This document shows, piece by piece, positions 30,541 to 37,294 of a stretch of 46,367 bases of DNA. The notes below the pieces were generated by a model, which was given only the letters and a program-made list of their open reading frames with translations, made no database searches and had not been told where the DNA came from. The stretch's first letter is position 1, and each line of letters starts with the position of its first letter. The translations under genes were made by a program, and so were the position numbers. The stretch is from Bacillota bacterium (GTDB taxonomy: Bacteria; Bacillota; Clostridia; Oscillospirales; Oscillospiraceae): positions 1 to 46,367 of the forward strand of contig JAQYLT010000068.1 of assembly GCA_028719885.1 (NCBI GenBank), read 5' to 3'.

Positions 30541-30772
30541 TGCGTAGGGAACGGATTTATCCGTTCCAAAAGGTTACGATTTTGGGGTGGTACGTTGAAT
30601 GGTACACTTTCCGGTGTTTGCGTAGGGAACGGATTCAGACCTTCCGAAAGGTTCGATGATCACCGCAGTTCGTTTAGTGGCATTTGGGGGAACATATTAT
30701 CGACGTTTTACCATTCAACGCACCGGCGCAAAACCATTACCCAGGCGGAATGCATAAATGCATTCCCTACGA
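30541..30772. repeat. MITE-like repeat element, copy C
   Basis: Non-coding stretch between the AraC and UvrA-like genes. It starts TGCGTAGGGAACGG and ends CATTCCCTACG. It holds palindromes GGAACGGATTTATCCGTTCC (30548-30567) and GGAATGCATAAATGCATTCC (30747-30766), plus an internal CGTAGGGAACGGAT at 30621. The segment TGATCACCGCAGTTCGTT...GGGGAACATATTA (about 30657-30700) is the reverse complement of part of copy A. The outer CAAATTGG ends seen in A and B are not present here. Confidence 0.7.
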
Positions 30773-30820
30773 ATCGTTCGTTAACAAAAGAACAATATAT
30801 CTGAAAAGATAAATGAAATT

Positions 30821-30846
30821 CCGGGCGGCTTATCTTTGCCGCCCGG
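30821..30846 (-). terminator. Stem-loop after the UvrA-like gene
   Basis: A nine-bp GC stem CCGGGCGGC/GCCGCCCGG, 8 nt past the stop codon on the minus strand. It is followed by AATTTC, so the T-tract is weak. Confidence 0.55.
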
Positions 30847-30854
30847 AGGATGAA

Positions 30855-33098
30855 TCAGAGAGATTTTTTCAGATATTCTGCTGTGATGGTGTGGGAGGAG
30901 TCCACCATCTGTCTGGGGGTACCGGTGAAGACGATCTCGCCACCGGCGGTTCCGCCGTCGGGACCCACATCAATCAGGTAGTCCGCCTGCTTCATCACAT
31001 CCAGATTGTGCTCAATGACGATGACGGTGTTGCCCCGCTCCACCAGACTGTCCAGCAGCTCCATGATGGTTTTCACGTCGGAAGCGTGCAGGCCGGTGGT
31101 GGGCTCGTCCAGTACATAGATGTTGCCTTTCTTGTCCAGGTATTTGGCCAGCTTCACCCGCTGCCGTTCACCGCCGGACAGGGTGGAGAGGGGCTGGCCC
31201 AGGGACAGATAGGGCAGCCCCACCTCCAGCATGGCGCCCAGGGCCTTGTGCAGCTTCCGGTTCCCTTTGAAGAATTCATAGGCGTCCTCAGCGGACATGG
31301 CCAGAATTTCCTCAATGTTTTTGCCCTGATACCGGTAGGACAGGGCCTTCTCGCTGTACCGCTTGCCCTCGCAGGCCTCACAGACCGTGGTGACCGGGTC
31401 CATGAACACCAGCTCCGTGACGATGACGCCCCGGCCCTTGCAGACGGGACAGGCTCCGGTGCTGTTGAACGAGAAAAGCGAGGCGTCCACGTTGTTTTCC
31501 GCTGCCATCACCCGGCGAATCTCATCGAAGAAGCCCAGGAAGGTGGCGGGGGTGGAGCGGCCTGTGGCGGTGACAGGGGACTGGTCCACCAGCACCACCC
31601 GGTCGGCATACTCCTTGGCAAATACATCCCGAATCAAAGAGCTCTTTCCGGAGCCCGCCACACCGGTCACCACGGTCAGCACCTCCAGGGGGATGTCCAC
31701 CGATACATTTTTCAGATTATGTACCTTGGCGTTTCGCACCGGGAGGAAGGCCTTGGGCGTCCGGGGCTGTTCTTTCAGCGGGATATTCTGTTTCAATGCA
31801 TTTCCGGTGCGGGTTCTGGAGAGAAGCAATGCTTCATAACTGCCCTGGAAGAGGATTTTGCCGCCGTTTTTGCCTGCCAGGGGTCCAACATCGATGACCT
31901 CGTCCGCAATGGAGATCACATCCTTGTCGTGCTCCACCACCAGCACGGTGTTTCCCTTGTCCCGCAGGCTCTGCAAAAGCCTGGTCATGCGGTACACATC
32001 CCGGGGGTGCATTCCGGTACTGGGCTCATCGAAGATGTAAGTCATATCCGTCAGGCTGCTGCCCATATAGCGCACCAGCTTCAGTCGCTGGGCCTCTCCG
32101 CCGGACAGGGTGGAGGACTCCCGATTCATGGACAGGTAGGGCAGGCCAATCTCAATCATCCGGTTCAGGGATGCGGTGAGGGCATCTACGATGGTTTTGG
32201 CTCTGGGGTCCCGGATGGTTTCCAGCACCTGCACCAGCTGGGTAAACTCCATGGCGCACATTTCGTCAATGCTGTAGCCCGCCACCTTGCAGGAGAGGGT
32301 TTTGGCATTCAGCCGCCGGCCCTGGCAAACCGGGCAGGGACGCTCCTCCACCAGATACATCAGCCGCTTCACAGAGGCCTCTTTCAGCTGGGAGGTATCC
32401 CGGTTCAAGAGCATCCGGTGCAGGTAGTGGGATACGCCGTCCACCTTTTTGCTCAGCCGCTTCCCCTCCGGGGTGTCCGCACCGTAGAGCAGATGATTCC
32501 GCTCCACCTGGGTAAAATCTTTCCACTTCTTGTCCAGGGGGAACAGACCGGACTCGGCATACTGCTTCCAGTACCAGTTTCCCACATGGAAAGCAGGGAG
32601 GTCGGCCATGCCCTCGTTCCAGGTTTTTTCCGGGTTGATGCGTCCCTCAATGTCCACCGTCATCACCTTGCCGATGCCGGAGCATTCCGGGCACATGCCG
32701 TTGGGGTCGTTGAAAGAGAAGTAAGAGGCCGTTCCCACATGGGGCTGGCCAATCCTGGAATAGAGCAGCCGCAAGGAGGCGTACATATCGCTGATGGTGC
32801 CCACGGTGGAACGGGCGTTGCCGCCCAAACGGGACTGGTCCACAATCACCGAGGCGGAGAGATTTTCAATCCGTTCCACCCTGGGCTTTTCGTATTTTGG
32901 CAGCCTCCCCCGCACAAAAGCGGTGTAGGTCTCATTCATCTGCCGCTGGCTTTCGGCGGCGATGGTGTCGAACACAATGCTGGATTTTCCGGAGCCGGAA
33001 ACCCCGGTAAACACCACAATTTTTCCCTTGGGGATATCCAAATCCACGTTTTTCAGATTATTCTGCCGGAGTCCCCGGATGATCATTTTCTCTTGCAT
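30855..33098 (-). CDS. Short UvrA-like ABC protein (excinuclease A paralogue)
   Basis: 747 residues with two ABC modules. Walker A is GVSGSGKSSIVFDT and GVAGSGKSSLIRDV; signatures are LSGGEAQRLKL and LSGGERQRVKLAKYL; Walker B is YIFDEPSTGMHP and YVLDEPTTGLHASD. Zinc-type cysteine pairs CPEC, CPVC, CPVCKGRG and CEAC are present. It is clearly shorter than housekeeping UvrA (~940 aa), matching the UvrA2/DrrC-like class linked in some bacteria to resistance against DNA-binding drugs. Start ATG 33098 is set by AAGGAGG 8 nt upstream. It lies downstream of a MerR-type regulator with a GyrI-like domain, a plausible drug-sensing partner. Confidence 0.88.
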   Translation of the reverse strand: MQEKMIIRGLRQNNLKNVDLDIPKGKIVVFTGVSGSGKSSIVFDTIAAESQRQMNETYTAFVRGRLPKYEKPRVERIENLSASVIVDQSRLGGNARSTVGTISDMYASLRLLYSRIGQPHVGTASYFSFNDPNGMCPECSGIGKVMTVDIEGRINPEKTWNEGMADLPAFHVGNWYWKQYAESGLFPLDKKWKDFTQVERNHLLYGADTPEGKRLSKKVDGVSHYLHRMLLNRDTSQLKEASVKRLMYLVEERPCPVCQGRRLNAKTLSCKVAGYSIDEMCAMEFTQLVQVLETIRDPRAKTIVDALTASLNRMIEIGLPYLSMNRESSTLSGGEAQRLKLVRYMGSSLTDMTYIFDEPSTGMHPRDVYRMTRLLQSLRDKGNTVLVVEHDKDVISIADEVIDVGPLAGKNGGKILFQGSYEALLLSRTRTGNALKQNIPLKEQPRTPKAFLPVRNAKVHNLKNVSVDIPLEVLTVVTGVAGSGKSSLIRDVFAKEYADRVVLVDQSPVTATGRSTPATFLGFFDEIRRVMAAENNVDASLFSFNSTGACPVCKGRGVIVTELVFMDPVTTVCEACEGKRYSEKALSYRYQGKNIEEILAMSAEDAYEFFKGNRKLHKALGAMLEVGLPYLSLGQPLSTLSGGERQRVKLAKYLDKKGNIYVLDEPTTGLHASDVKTIMELLDSLVERGNTVIVIEHNLDVMKQADYLIDVGPDGGTAGGEIVFTGTPRQMVDSSHTITAEYLKKSL

Positions 33099-33136
33099 AG
33101 CATAGCCTCCTTTTTGCCCCATCATATCACATAGAT

Positions 33137-33165
33137 TTTATATTGTCCCGACTTTTCTTGCCCAA
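33137..33165 (-). promoter_or_regulatory. Candidate promoter of the UvrA-like gene
   Basis: Minus-strand TTGGGC, 17-nt spacer, TATAAA; an alternative GGGACA-17-TATGAT overlaps it slightly downstream. Confidence 0.45.
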
Positions 33166-33190
33166 TCCGGGAAATGAACACATTCCCGCA

Positions 33191-33226
33191 GAAAACAGAC
33201 ACACCGCGAGTTGCTTCGCGGTGTGT
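33191..33226 (-). terminator. Terminator of the MerR/GyrI-like gene
   Basis: ACACACCGCGA/TCGCGGTGTGT stem with a 6-nt loop, followed on the minus strand by CTGTTTTC, 9 nt past the stop codon. Confidence 0.75.
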
Positions 33227-33234
33227 TGGCGAAT

Positions 33235-34050
33235 TTACTGTTTCTTCACGGGGTAGCAGACCTCGGTGACGTATTCGTTGGGGTCGGAGGTTTCATGGGG
33301 GCTGACATGGTAGATATTGAACATGGGACCGTCAAAGGTGAAACCGTTGGCGGCAACCCAGGCGGAGATGGCGGCGTTGATGTCGCCCATTTGCTCATAG
33401 GAGCCCTTGCAGGTGGCGCAGGCCACGGTTATCTCCGGCAGTGTGCGGAACCGAACGTGCTCGGTATCAGGATAATCACCTTTCACATCTTTCTGTACCT
33501 CCACATCCACCTGGGCTTCTTTGTATTCCTTGTCGTGGAAGACGGCACAGCAGTAGCAGGGATCAGCGTCAATCAGGTGCATCTGTGCGGTTTCTCCCAT
33601 CAGGATGTTCCACAGCATCCCCTCCTGCTCATAGCTGGGGATGATCATCCGCACGGTGGCGGAATAACGCTGGGGGAGTGTTTTGATTGTAACATCGTAT
33701 TTCATGGTTTCGTCCTTTCTCAGCCGTTCCAGGGCTGTGTCCAGAAGTCGCAGCCGATAGGCCGTTTGCTGGGATTGTTCCAGGAGCTCTGCCTGCTTCA
33801 GCCTAAGGTGGCGCTCCAGCATTTCCTTTTCCCCGCCGCAGCTTAGGATTTCCCCAATGGCCGCCAGCCCGAAGCCCATATCTTTCAGGGCATTGATTTT
33901 CCCGGCAATGGGGAGCTGGCTTTCATGGTAGTACCGGTAACCGGTATCGGGATCGATTTTCACCGGGCGAAGCAGACCTAACTCGTCGTAGTGGCGCAGC
34001 ATTCGGATACTGACTCTGGATATTTTTGAAAAATCGCCGATTTTCAGCAT
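33235..34050 (-). CDS. MerR family regulator with GyrI-like effector domain
   Basis: 271 residues. The N-terminal MerR domain reads IGDFSKISRVSIRMLRHYDELGLLRP with wing GYRYYHESQL, followed by a coiled coil (about 75-112). The C-terminal ~155 residues (from YDVTIKTLPQRYSATVRMII) form a GyrI-like ligand-binding domain, the BmrR-type arrangement used to sense drugs. GGAGG precedes the ATG. The promoter has the 19-bp spacer diagnostic for MerR control, with a dyad in the spacer. The UvrA-like gene is 136 nt downstream on the same strand. Confidence 0.92.
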   Translation of the reverse strand: MLKIGDFSKISRVSIRMLRHYDELGLLRPVKIDPDTGYRYYHESQLPIAGKINALKDMGFGLAAIGEILSCGGEKEMLERHLRLKQAELLEQSQQTAYRLRLLDTALERLRKDETMKYDVTIKTLPQRYSATVRMIIPSYEQEGMLWNILMGETAQMHLIDADPCYCCAVFHDKEYKEAQVDVEVQKDVKGDYPDTEHVRFRTLPEITVACATCKGSYEQMGDINAAISAWVAANGFTFDGPMFNIYHVSPHETSDPNEYVTEVCYPVKKQ

Positions 34051-34088
34051 GGGGGTACCTCCAACATCTTTTTCTTGAGCTCAGGATG

Positions 34089-34119
34089 ATTGTAACACCT
34101 GCCACTGTGGGAGAGTCAA
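34089..34119 (-). promoter_or_regulatory. MerR-type promoter with 19-bp spacer and dyad
   Basis: Minus-strand TTGACT and TACAAT separated by exactly 19 nt. The spacer contains the dyad CTCCCAC-A-GTGGCAG, the placement expected for a MerR-type operator, which predicts autoregulation. Confidence 0.75.
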
Positions 34120-34146
34120 GAGGTTTTTTCAAAATAGAATGAACAT

Positions 34147-34175
34147 TTGCAAGAGGCGGCATGCTGTGGTATAAT
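34147..34175 (+). promoter_or_regulatory. Orphan + strand promoter
   Basis: TTGCAA, 17-nt spacer, TATAAT. Downstream on this strand is only the antisense side of the DUF3892 gene until TIGR01440 at 34634. It may drive a long leader or an antisense RNA. Confidence 0.4.
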
Positions 34176-34232
34176 GAAGCTGCTCAAATAAAACGGGCCA
34201 CCATCCATGGAAATCAGGCAAATTGGTTCCAC

Positions 34233-34262
34233 AAAAAACCCGCCGGTACGCATTGTACCGGC
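34233..34262 (-). terminator. Terminator of the DUF3892 gene
   Basis: GCCGGTAC/GTACCGGC stem followed on the minus strand by GGGTTTTTTG, 11 nt past the stop codon. Confidence 0.75.
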
Positions 34263-34273
34263 AGTGAGGGCAG

Positions 34274-34561
34274 CTACCCCTTCGGCGAAACCGAGGGGAG
34301 ATTTCCTAAATTGTCGTTTTCATTTCCGTTGGGGATGGCTTTCAGGTATTCCGTCTCTCCCCGGTGGGCGATGCCCACACCGGCGATCTGTCCCTGCTTG
34401 GCCAGGGAGACGGCCTCCGGCTTGGATACAAAGGATTCATCCGACAGCTGGTAGCCGGTGATCCTGCCGCCTTGCTTCACCAGCCCCACAATGCGCTTGG
34501 CGTTGGGTCCGGCCTGGGGAATCTGGTCCAGGGTATTTTTCACAAGACTGTGATCTTCCAT
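34274..34561 (-). CDS. DUF3892 domain protein
   Basis: A 95-residue protein fitting DUF3892: GLVKQGGRITGYQLSDESFVSKPEAVSLAKQGQIAGVGIAHR spans about 26-67 (in short pieces: GRITGYQLSD, EAVSLAKQGQI), and the tail EYLKAIPNGNENDNLGNLP is typical. The function is unknown. The start is ATG 34561 with AAGGAG 8 nt upstream; the much longer frame to 35215 is only the antisense of TIGR01440. It is transcribed divergently from TIGR01440 and ends in its own terminator. Confidence 0.82.
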   Translation of the reverse strand: MEDHSLVKNTLDQIPQAGPNAKRIVGLVKQGGRITGYQLSDESFVSKPEAVSLAKQGQIAGVGIAHRGETEYLKAIPNGNENDNLGNLPSVSPKG

Positions 34562-34633
34562 GTTCACCACTCCTTTTTCTTTAGCATCTGCAATCCGGCA
34601 GCATTTATTCATCATCAGAAAGGCGAGATTATC

Positions 34634-35179
34634 ATGTACGAAGAAATCACCAACCAGGCCCGCACTGTGGTCACGGAGCTTCTGGAGCAGGCCAATTTGA
34701 AGCCGGGCTCCATGCTGGTTGTCGGCTGCTCCTCCAGCGAGATGGTGGGGGTACGTATTGGCAAGGGGTCCTCCATGGAGGCGGCCCAGGCGGCGTTTCA
34801 GGGAATCTACCCCATTTTGCAGGAGCGGGGGATTGAACTGGCTGTCCAGTGTTGTGAGCATCTGAACCGGGCGCTGATTCTGGAGCGGGCCACTGCGGAA
34901 AAGCGTGGCTATGAAATTGTCAACGTAAAGCCCCAGCCGAAAGCGGGAGGCTCTTTTGCCGTCACCGCCTGGAATGCGTTTTCTGACCCCGTGGCGGTGG
35001 AGCAAATCGCAGCGGACGCGGGCATCGACATTGGCGGCACCCTGATTGGAATGCACCTGCGCCGGGTCGCCGTGCCGGTTCGCACCAGCGTGAAGCAAAT
35101 CGGCCAGGCCATTGTTCTCTGCGCCCGCACCCGGCCCAAATACATCGGCGGCCCCAGGGCAATTTATCAGGAGCTTTAA
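34634..35179 (+). CDS. TIGR01440/UPF0340 family protein (YwlG-like)
   Basis: A 181-residue protein. Diagnostic segments are LVVGCSSSEMVGVRIGKGSS (about 28-47), LAVQCCEHLNRALILER (about 69-85) and GIDIGGTLIGMHLRRVAVPVR (about 132-152). This conserved Firmicutes family has no established function; the paired cysteines in CCEHLNRA are invariant-looking. The open frame extends upstream, but ATG 34634 begins the family's usual MYEEI. The ribosome site AAAGGCGAG is modest. The NUDIX gene starts one base after its stop. Confidence 0.88.
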   Translation: MYEEITNQARTVVTELLEQANLKPGSMLVVGCSSSEMVGVRIGKGSSMEAAQAAFQGIYPILQERGIELAVQCCEHLNRALILERATAEKRGYEIVNVKPQPKAGGSFAVTAWNAFSDPVAVEQIAADAGIDIGGTLIGMHLRRVAVPVRTSVKQIGQAIVLCARTRPKYIGGPRAIYQEL

Positions 35180-35180
35180 A

Positions 35181-35597
35181 ATGGATGACCAAATTGAAGT
35201 GGTTGCCGCCCTCATCTGGCAGGGTGACCGGTTTCTGATTTGTCAGCGCCCTGAGGGAAAATCCCGAGGGCTGCAATGGGAATTCGTGGGCGGCAAGGTG
35301 GAGCCGGGGGAGACAAAGCAGCAGGCGCTGATTCGAGAATGTAGGGAGGAATTGGACATTACCCTTTCCGTTGGCGTGGAGTTTCTGGAGGTGGTGCATT
35401 CCTATCCGGATATCACCATCTGTTTGACGGTGTTCCATGCTTCCATATCCCAGGGAACGCCGAAGCTGTTGGAGCACAATGACATGCGCTGGATTCTCCC
35501 GAAGGAAGCGGGACAGTTTGACTTCTGCCCAGCTGACCGGGTGATTCTGAACAAGATACAAAAGGAGCATTCCCATGGTGAAAGAGCTGATTCATGA
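35181..35597 (+). CDS. NUDIX hydrolase, MutT-like
   Basis: A 138-residue NUDIX protein. The Nudix box reads GGKVEPGETKQQALIRECREELDI (about 36-59), matching Gx5Ex7REUxEEUGU with the final glycine replaced. The opening VVAALIWQGDRFLICQRP is typical of MutT/CTP pyrophosphohydrolase types that clean oxidised nucleotides. It lies one base after TIGR01440 and overlaps the deformylase gene by 23 nt, so the three are translationally linked. Confidence 0.9.
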   Translation: MDDQIEVVAALIWQGDRFLICQRPEGKSRGLQWEFVGGKVEPGETKQQALIRECREELDITLSVGVEFLEVVHSYPDITICLTVFHASISQGTPKLLEHNDMRWILPKEAGQFDFCPADRVILNKIQKEHSHGERADS

Positions 35598-35988
35598 CCC
35601 CATTCTCCTGGCCCGGAAGTCCGAACCGGCTGCCCGGGAGGATTTGCAGACTGCCCAGGATTTGCTGGACACCCTATCAGCCCACCGGGAAACCTGCGTG
35701 GGCATGGCCGCCAATATGATCGGCGTGTACAAGAACATCATCGCCTTTGACAACGAGGGCGCCTACATGGTGATGCTGAACCCGGTGATTGTAAAGGCCA
35801 GTGAATCCTACGAGGCGATGGAGAGCTGCGTCTCCCTGCTGGGCGAACCGAGAAAGGCAAAGCGGTTCCGGAAAATCAAGGTGAAGTACCAAACCACGGA
35901 TTTCCAAATCCGGCTCAAAACCTTTACCGGTTGGACGGCCCAGATTATCCAGCACGAAATCGATCATTGCAGCGGCATTTTAATCTGA
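35575..35988 (+). CDS. Peptide deformylase-like protein, divergent active site
   Basis: A 137-residue PDF-fold protein. Motif 1 is CVGMAANMIG (41-50), where the usual GxGLAAPQ glutamine is Met48. Motif 2 is ESCVS with the metal ligand Cys85 (canonical EGCLS). Motif 3 is QHEIDH with H127, E128 and H131. The metal ligands and the catalytic glutamate are intact, but the oxyanion-hole glutamine is missing, so it may be a paralogue with altered substrate. Its start lies inside the NUDIX gene, and its 3' end overlaps the convergent CDF gene by 25 bp. Confidence 0.85.
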   Translation: MVKELIHDPILLARKSEPAAREDLQTAQDLLDTLSAHRETCVGMAANMIGVYKNIIAFDNEGAYMVMLNPVIVKASESYEAMESCVSLLGEPRKAKRFRKIKVKYQTTDFQIRLKTFTGWTAQIIQHEIDHCSGILI

Positions 35989-36935
35989 GCCGGATGCCGT
36001 TCGCGGGTATTTTCCGCTTCCGCCGGCACGGGATTCACGGAAACCAGGATATGCTTCACCTTTGGAAATTGGGCTTCAATGGCGTTGTGTACCTGCCTGG
36101 CAATGGCATGGCTTTCCGCAAGAGTGATTTGGCTATCCGCCTGGATTTCAATATCCGCATAGATTTTGTTTCCAAAAATCCGGGTGTGAATCTCATCCAC
36201 ACCCATGACGCCGGACTGCGCCGCGGCGCAGCACAGAAGAGCCCGCTCCATTTTGTCGTCACAGGCATGGTCAACCATTTTCCGGATGGCATCCCGAAAG
36301 ACATCGCAGGCCGCCTTCAAAATGAAAGCACAGATCACCAGGCTTGCAATGGGGTCCAATACAGGATACCCCATTCTCGCGCCTGCAATTCCAATCAGCG
36401 CGCCGACGGAGGACAGAGCGTCGCTGCGGTGATGCCAGGCATCGGCCATCAGGGCACCGGAATCCAGCCATTTGGCGTAGAAGCGGGTATACCAGTACAT
36501 CGCCTCTTTTACGACGATAGAAAGGATGGCTGCCAGCAAAGCAGACAGCCCCGGAATGGCCAGGGATTTGCTGCTGCCGCCGGTGATATGCTCCAGTGCG
36601 GTGTGCCCGATGAACAGTGCCGTAACCAGCAGGATGCCTGCTAAAAGGATGGCGGCCACGCATTCAAACCGCTCGTGGCCATAGGGGTGCTCTTTGTCCG
36701 AGTCCTTTGCGGAGATTTTTACACCGATGATCACAATCACGCTGCTGAATACATCCGACGCGGAATGGACGGCATCACTGATCATGGCCCCGGAGTGGGC
36801 CAGAATCCCGGCAAGCATTTTCAGCAGAGAGAGGACGGTGTTTCCGATGATGCTGACCATGGACACCCGAACGGCAATTGCTTCAAATTGCTCCGGCGAT
36901 ATGTTCTCCCCGCGGGCATGGCGCTGTAGTTTCAT
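35964..36935 (-). CDS. Cation diffusion facilitator (CDF) metal exporter
   Basis: 323 residues with about six membrane helices. The first metal-site helix reads SGAMISDAVHSASDVF (H57-x3-D61 type) and the second SGALMADAWHHRSDALSS, supplying the DxxxD/HxxxD ligands. EHPYGHERFE lies in the loop. The cytoplasmic C-terminal domain (from KMVDHACDD) contains IHTRIFGNKIYADIEIQ. The substrate is probably Zn2+, Mn2+ or Fe2+. AGGAGG lies about 8 nt before the ATG. The last 25 bp overlap the deformylase gene tail to tail. Confidence 0.9.
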   Translation of the reverse strand: MKLQRHARGENISPEQFEAIAVRVSMVSIIGNTVLSLLKMLAGILAHSGAMISDAVHSASDVFSSVIVIIGVKISAKDSDKEHPYGHERFECVAAILLAGILLVTALFIGHTALEHITGGSSKSLAIPGLSALLAAILSIVVKEAMYWYTRFYAKWLDSGALMADAWHHRSDALSSVGALIGIAGARMGYPVLDPIASLVICAFILKAACDVFRDAIRKMVDHACDDKMERALLCCAAAQSGVMGVDEIHTRIFGNKIYADIEIQADSQITLAESHAIARQVHNAIEAQFPKVKHILVSVNPVPAEAENTRERHPAQIKMPLQ

Positions 36936-37037
36936 AGTGGTAACCTCCTAATGGCTTATCAGGCTACTCTATGGCGGTTGCTAGCAATGGGTGACGAATG
37001 TTTTTTCCGGACCGGGGCAGCGAAGTGAAAAAACCTC

Positions 37038-37066
37038 TTGCAAAAGGCTTCTTTTTCTGATATACT
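37038..37066 (+). promoter_or_regulatory. Promoter of the ABC-F leader
   Basis: TTGCAA, 17-nt spacer, TATACT. The expected start near 37073 leaves a leader of about 220 nt before the ABC-F start codon. Confidence 0.6.
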
Positions 37067-37098
37067 CAAGAAACTTGATAGAGATTGGAGTTGAAAGG

Positions 37099-37119
37099 AT
37101 GCGCGATACTTCTTGCTGA
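37099..37119 (+). CDS. Putative leader peptide MRDTSC
   Basis: A six-codon frame with GGAG 8 nt upstream, about 26 nt from the predicted transcription start and 90-180 nt upstream of the attenuator. A second, longer TTG-initiated frame (37113-37304) runs through the attenuator and overlaps the ABC-F start but lacks a ribosome site. Either could sense ribosome stalling. Confidence 0.4.
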   Translation: MRDTSC

Positions 37120-37212
37120 TTATTTGGGCATACGAAAAGCGGCACAATGTCCGCTTGGCTTTGCTATGCCCTGAAGCAGGAAGCGTTGCGCCGAATCAAC
37201 TGACATGGTGTT

Positions 37213-37288
37213 GCTGCGCCCAAAGGGGAGCAGCGGCCGTAAGTTGGCTGCGGGATGCTTTCCTGCGGCCAATATCTTTTTTGGAGGG
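37213..37288 (+). promoter_or_regulatory. Transcription attenuator upstream of the ABC-F gene
   Basis: Segments 37213-37217 (GCTGC), 37230-37234 (GCAGC) and 37247-37251 (GCTGC) can pair as 1:2 or 2:3. Pairing 2:3 would break the terminator stem TTGGCTGCGGG/CCTGCGGCCAA (37244-37254 with 37262-37272), which is followed by ATATCTTTTTT (to 37282). The GGAGGG ribosome site (37283-37288) comes directly afterwards. This is the layout of a drug-inducible attenuator, as known for several ABC-F genes. Confidence 0.65.
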
Positions 37289-37294
37289 CACACG

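Noticed and set aside
30813..33134. 773-codon open frame on the + strand
   Set aside because: It is the exact antisense of the UvrA-like gene, lacks a ribosome site and reads as low-complexity His/Gly/Val-rich protein.
34207..34461. 84-codon + strand frame MEIRQIGSTKNPP...
   Set aside because: It runs antisense through the DUF3892 terminator and gene, has no ribosome site, and its later part is Arg/Pro/Gly-rich shadow sequence.
37205..37294. In-frame upstream extension of the ABC-F gene (30 codons)
   Set aside because: No ribosome site before 37205, and the region is the attenuator; the GGAGGG site fixes the start at 37295, which matches the Lsa N-terminus.
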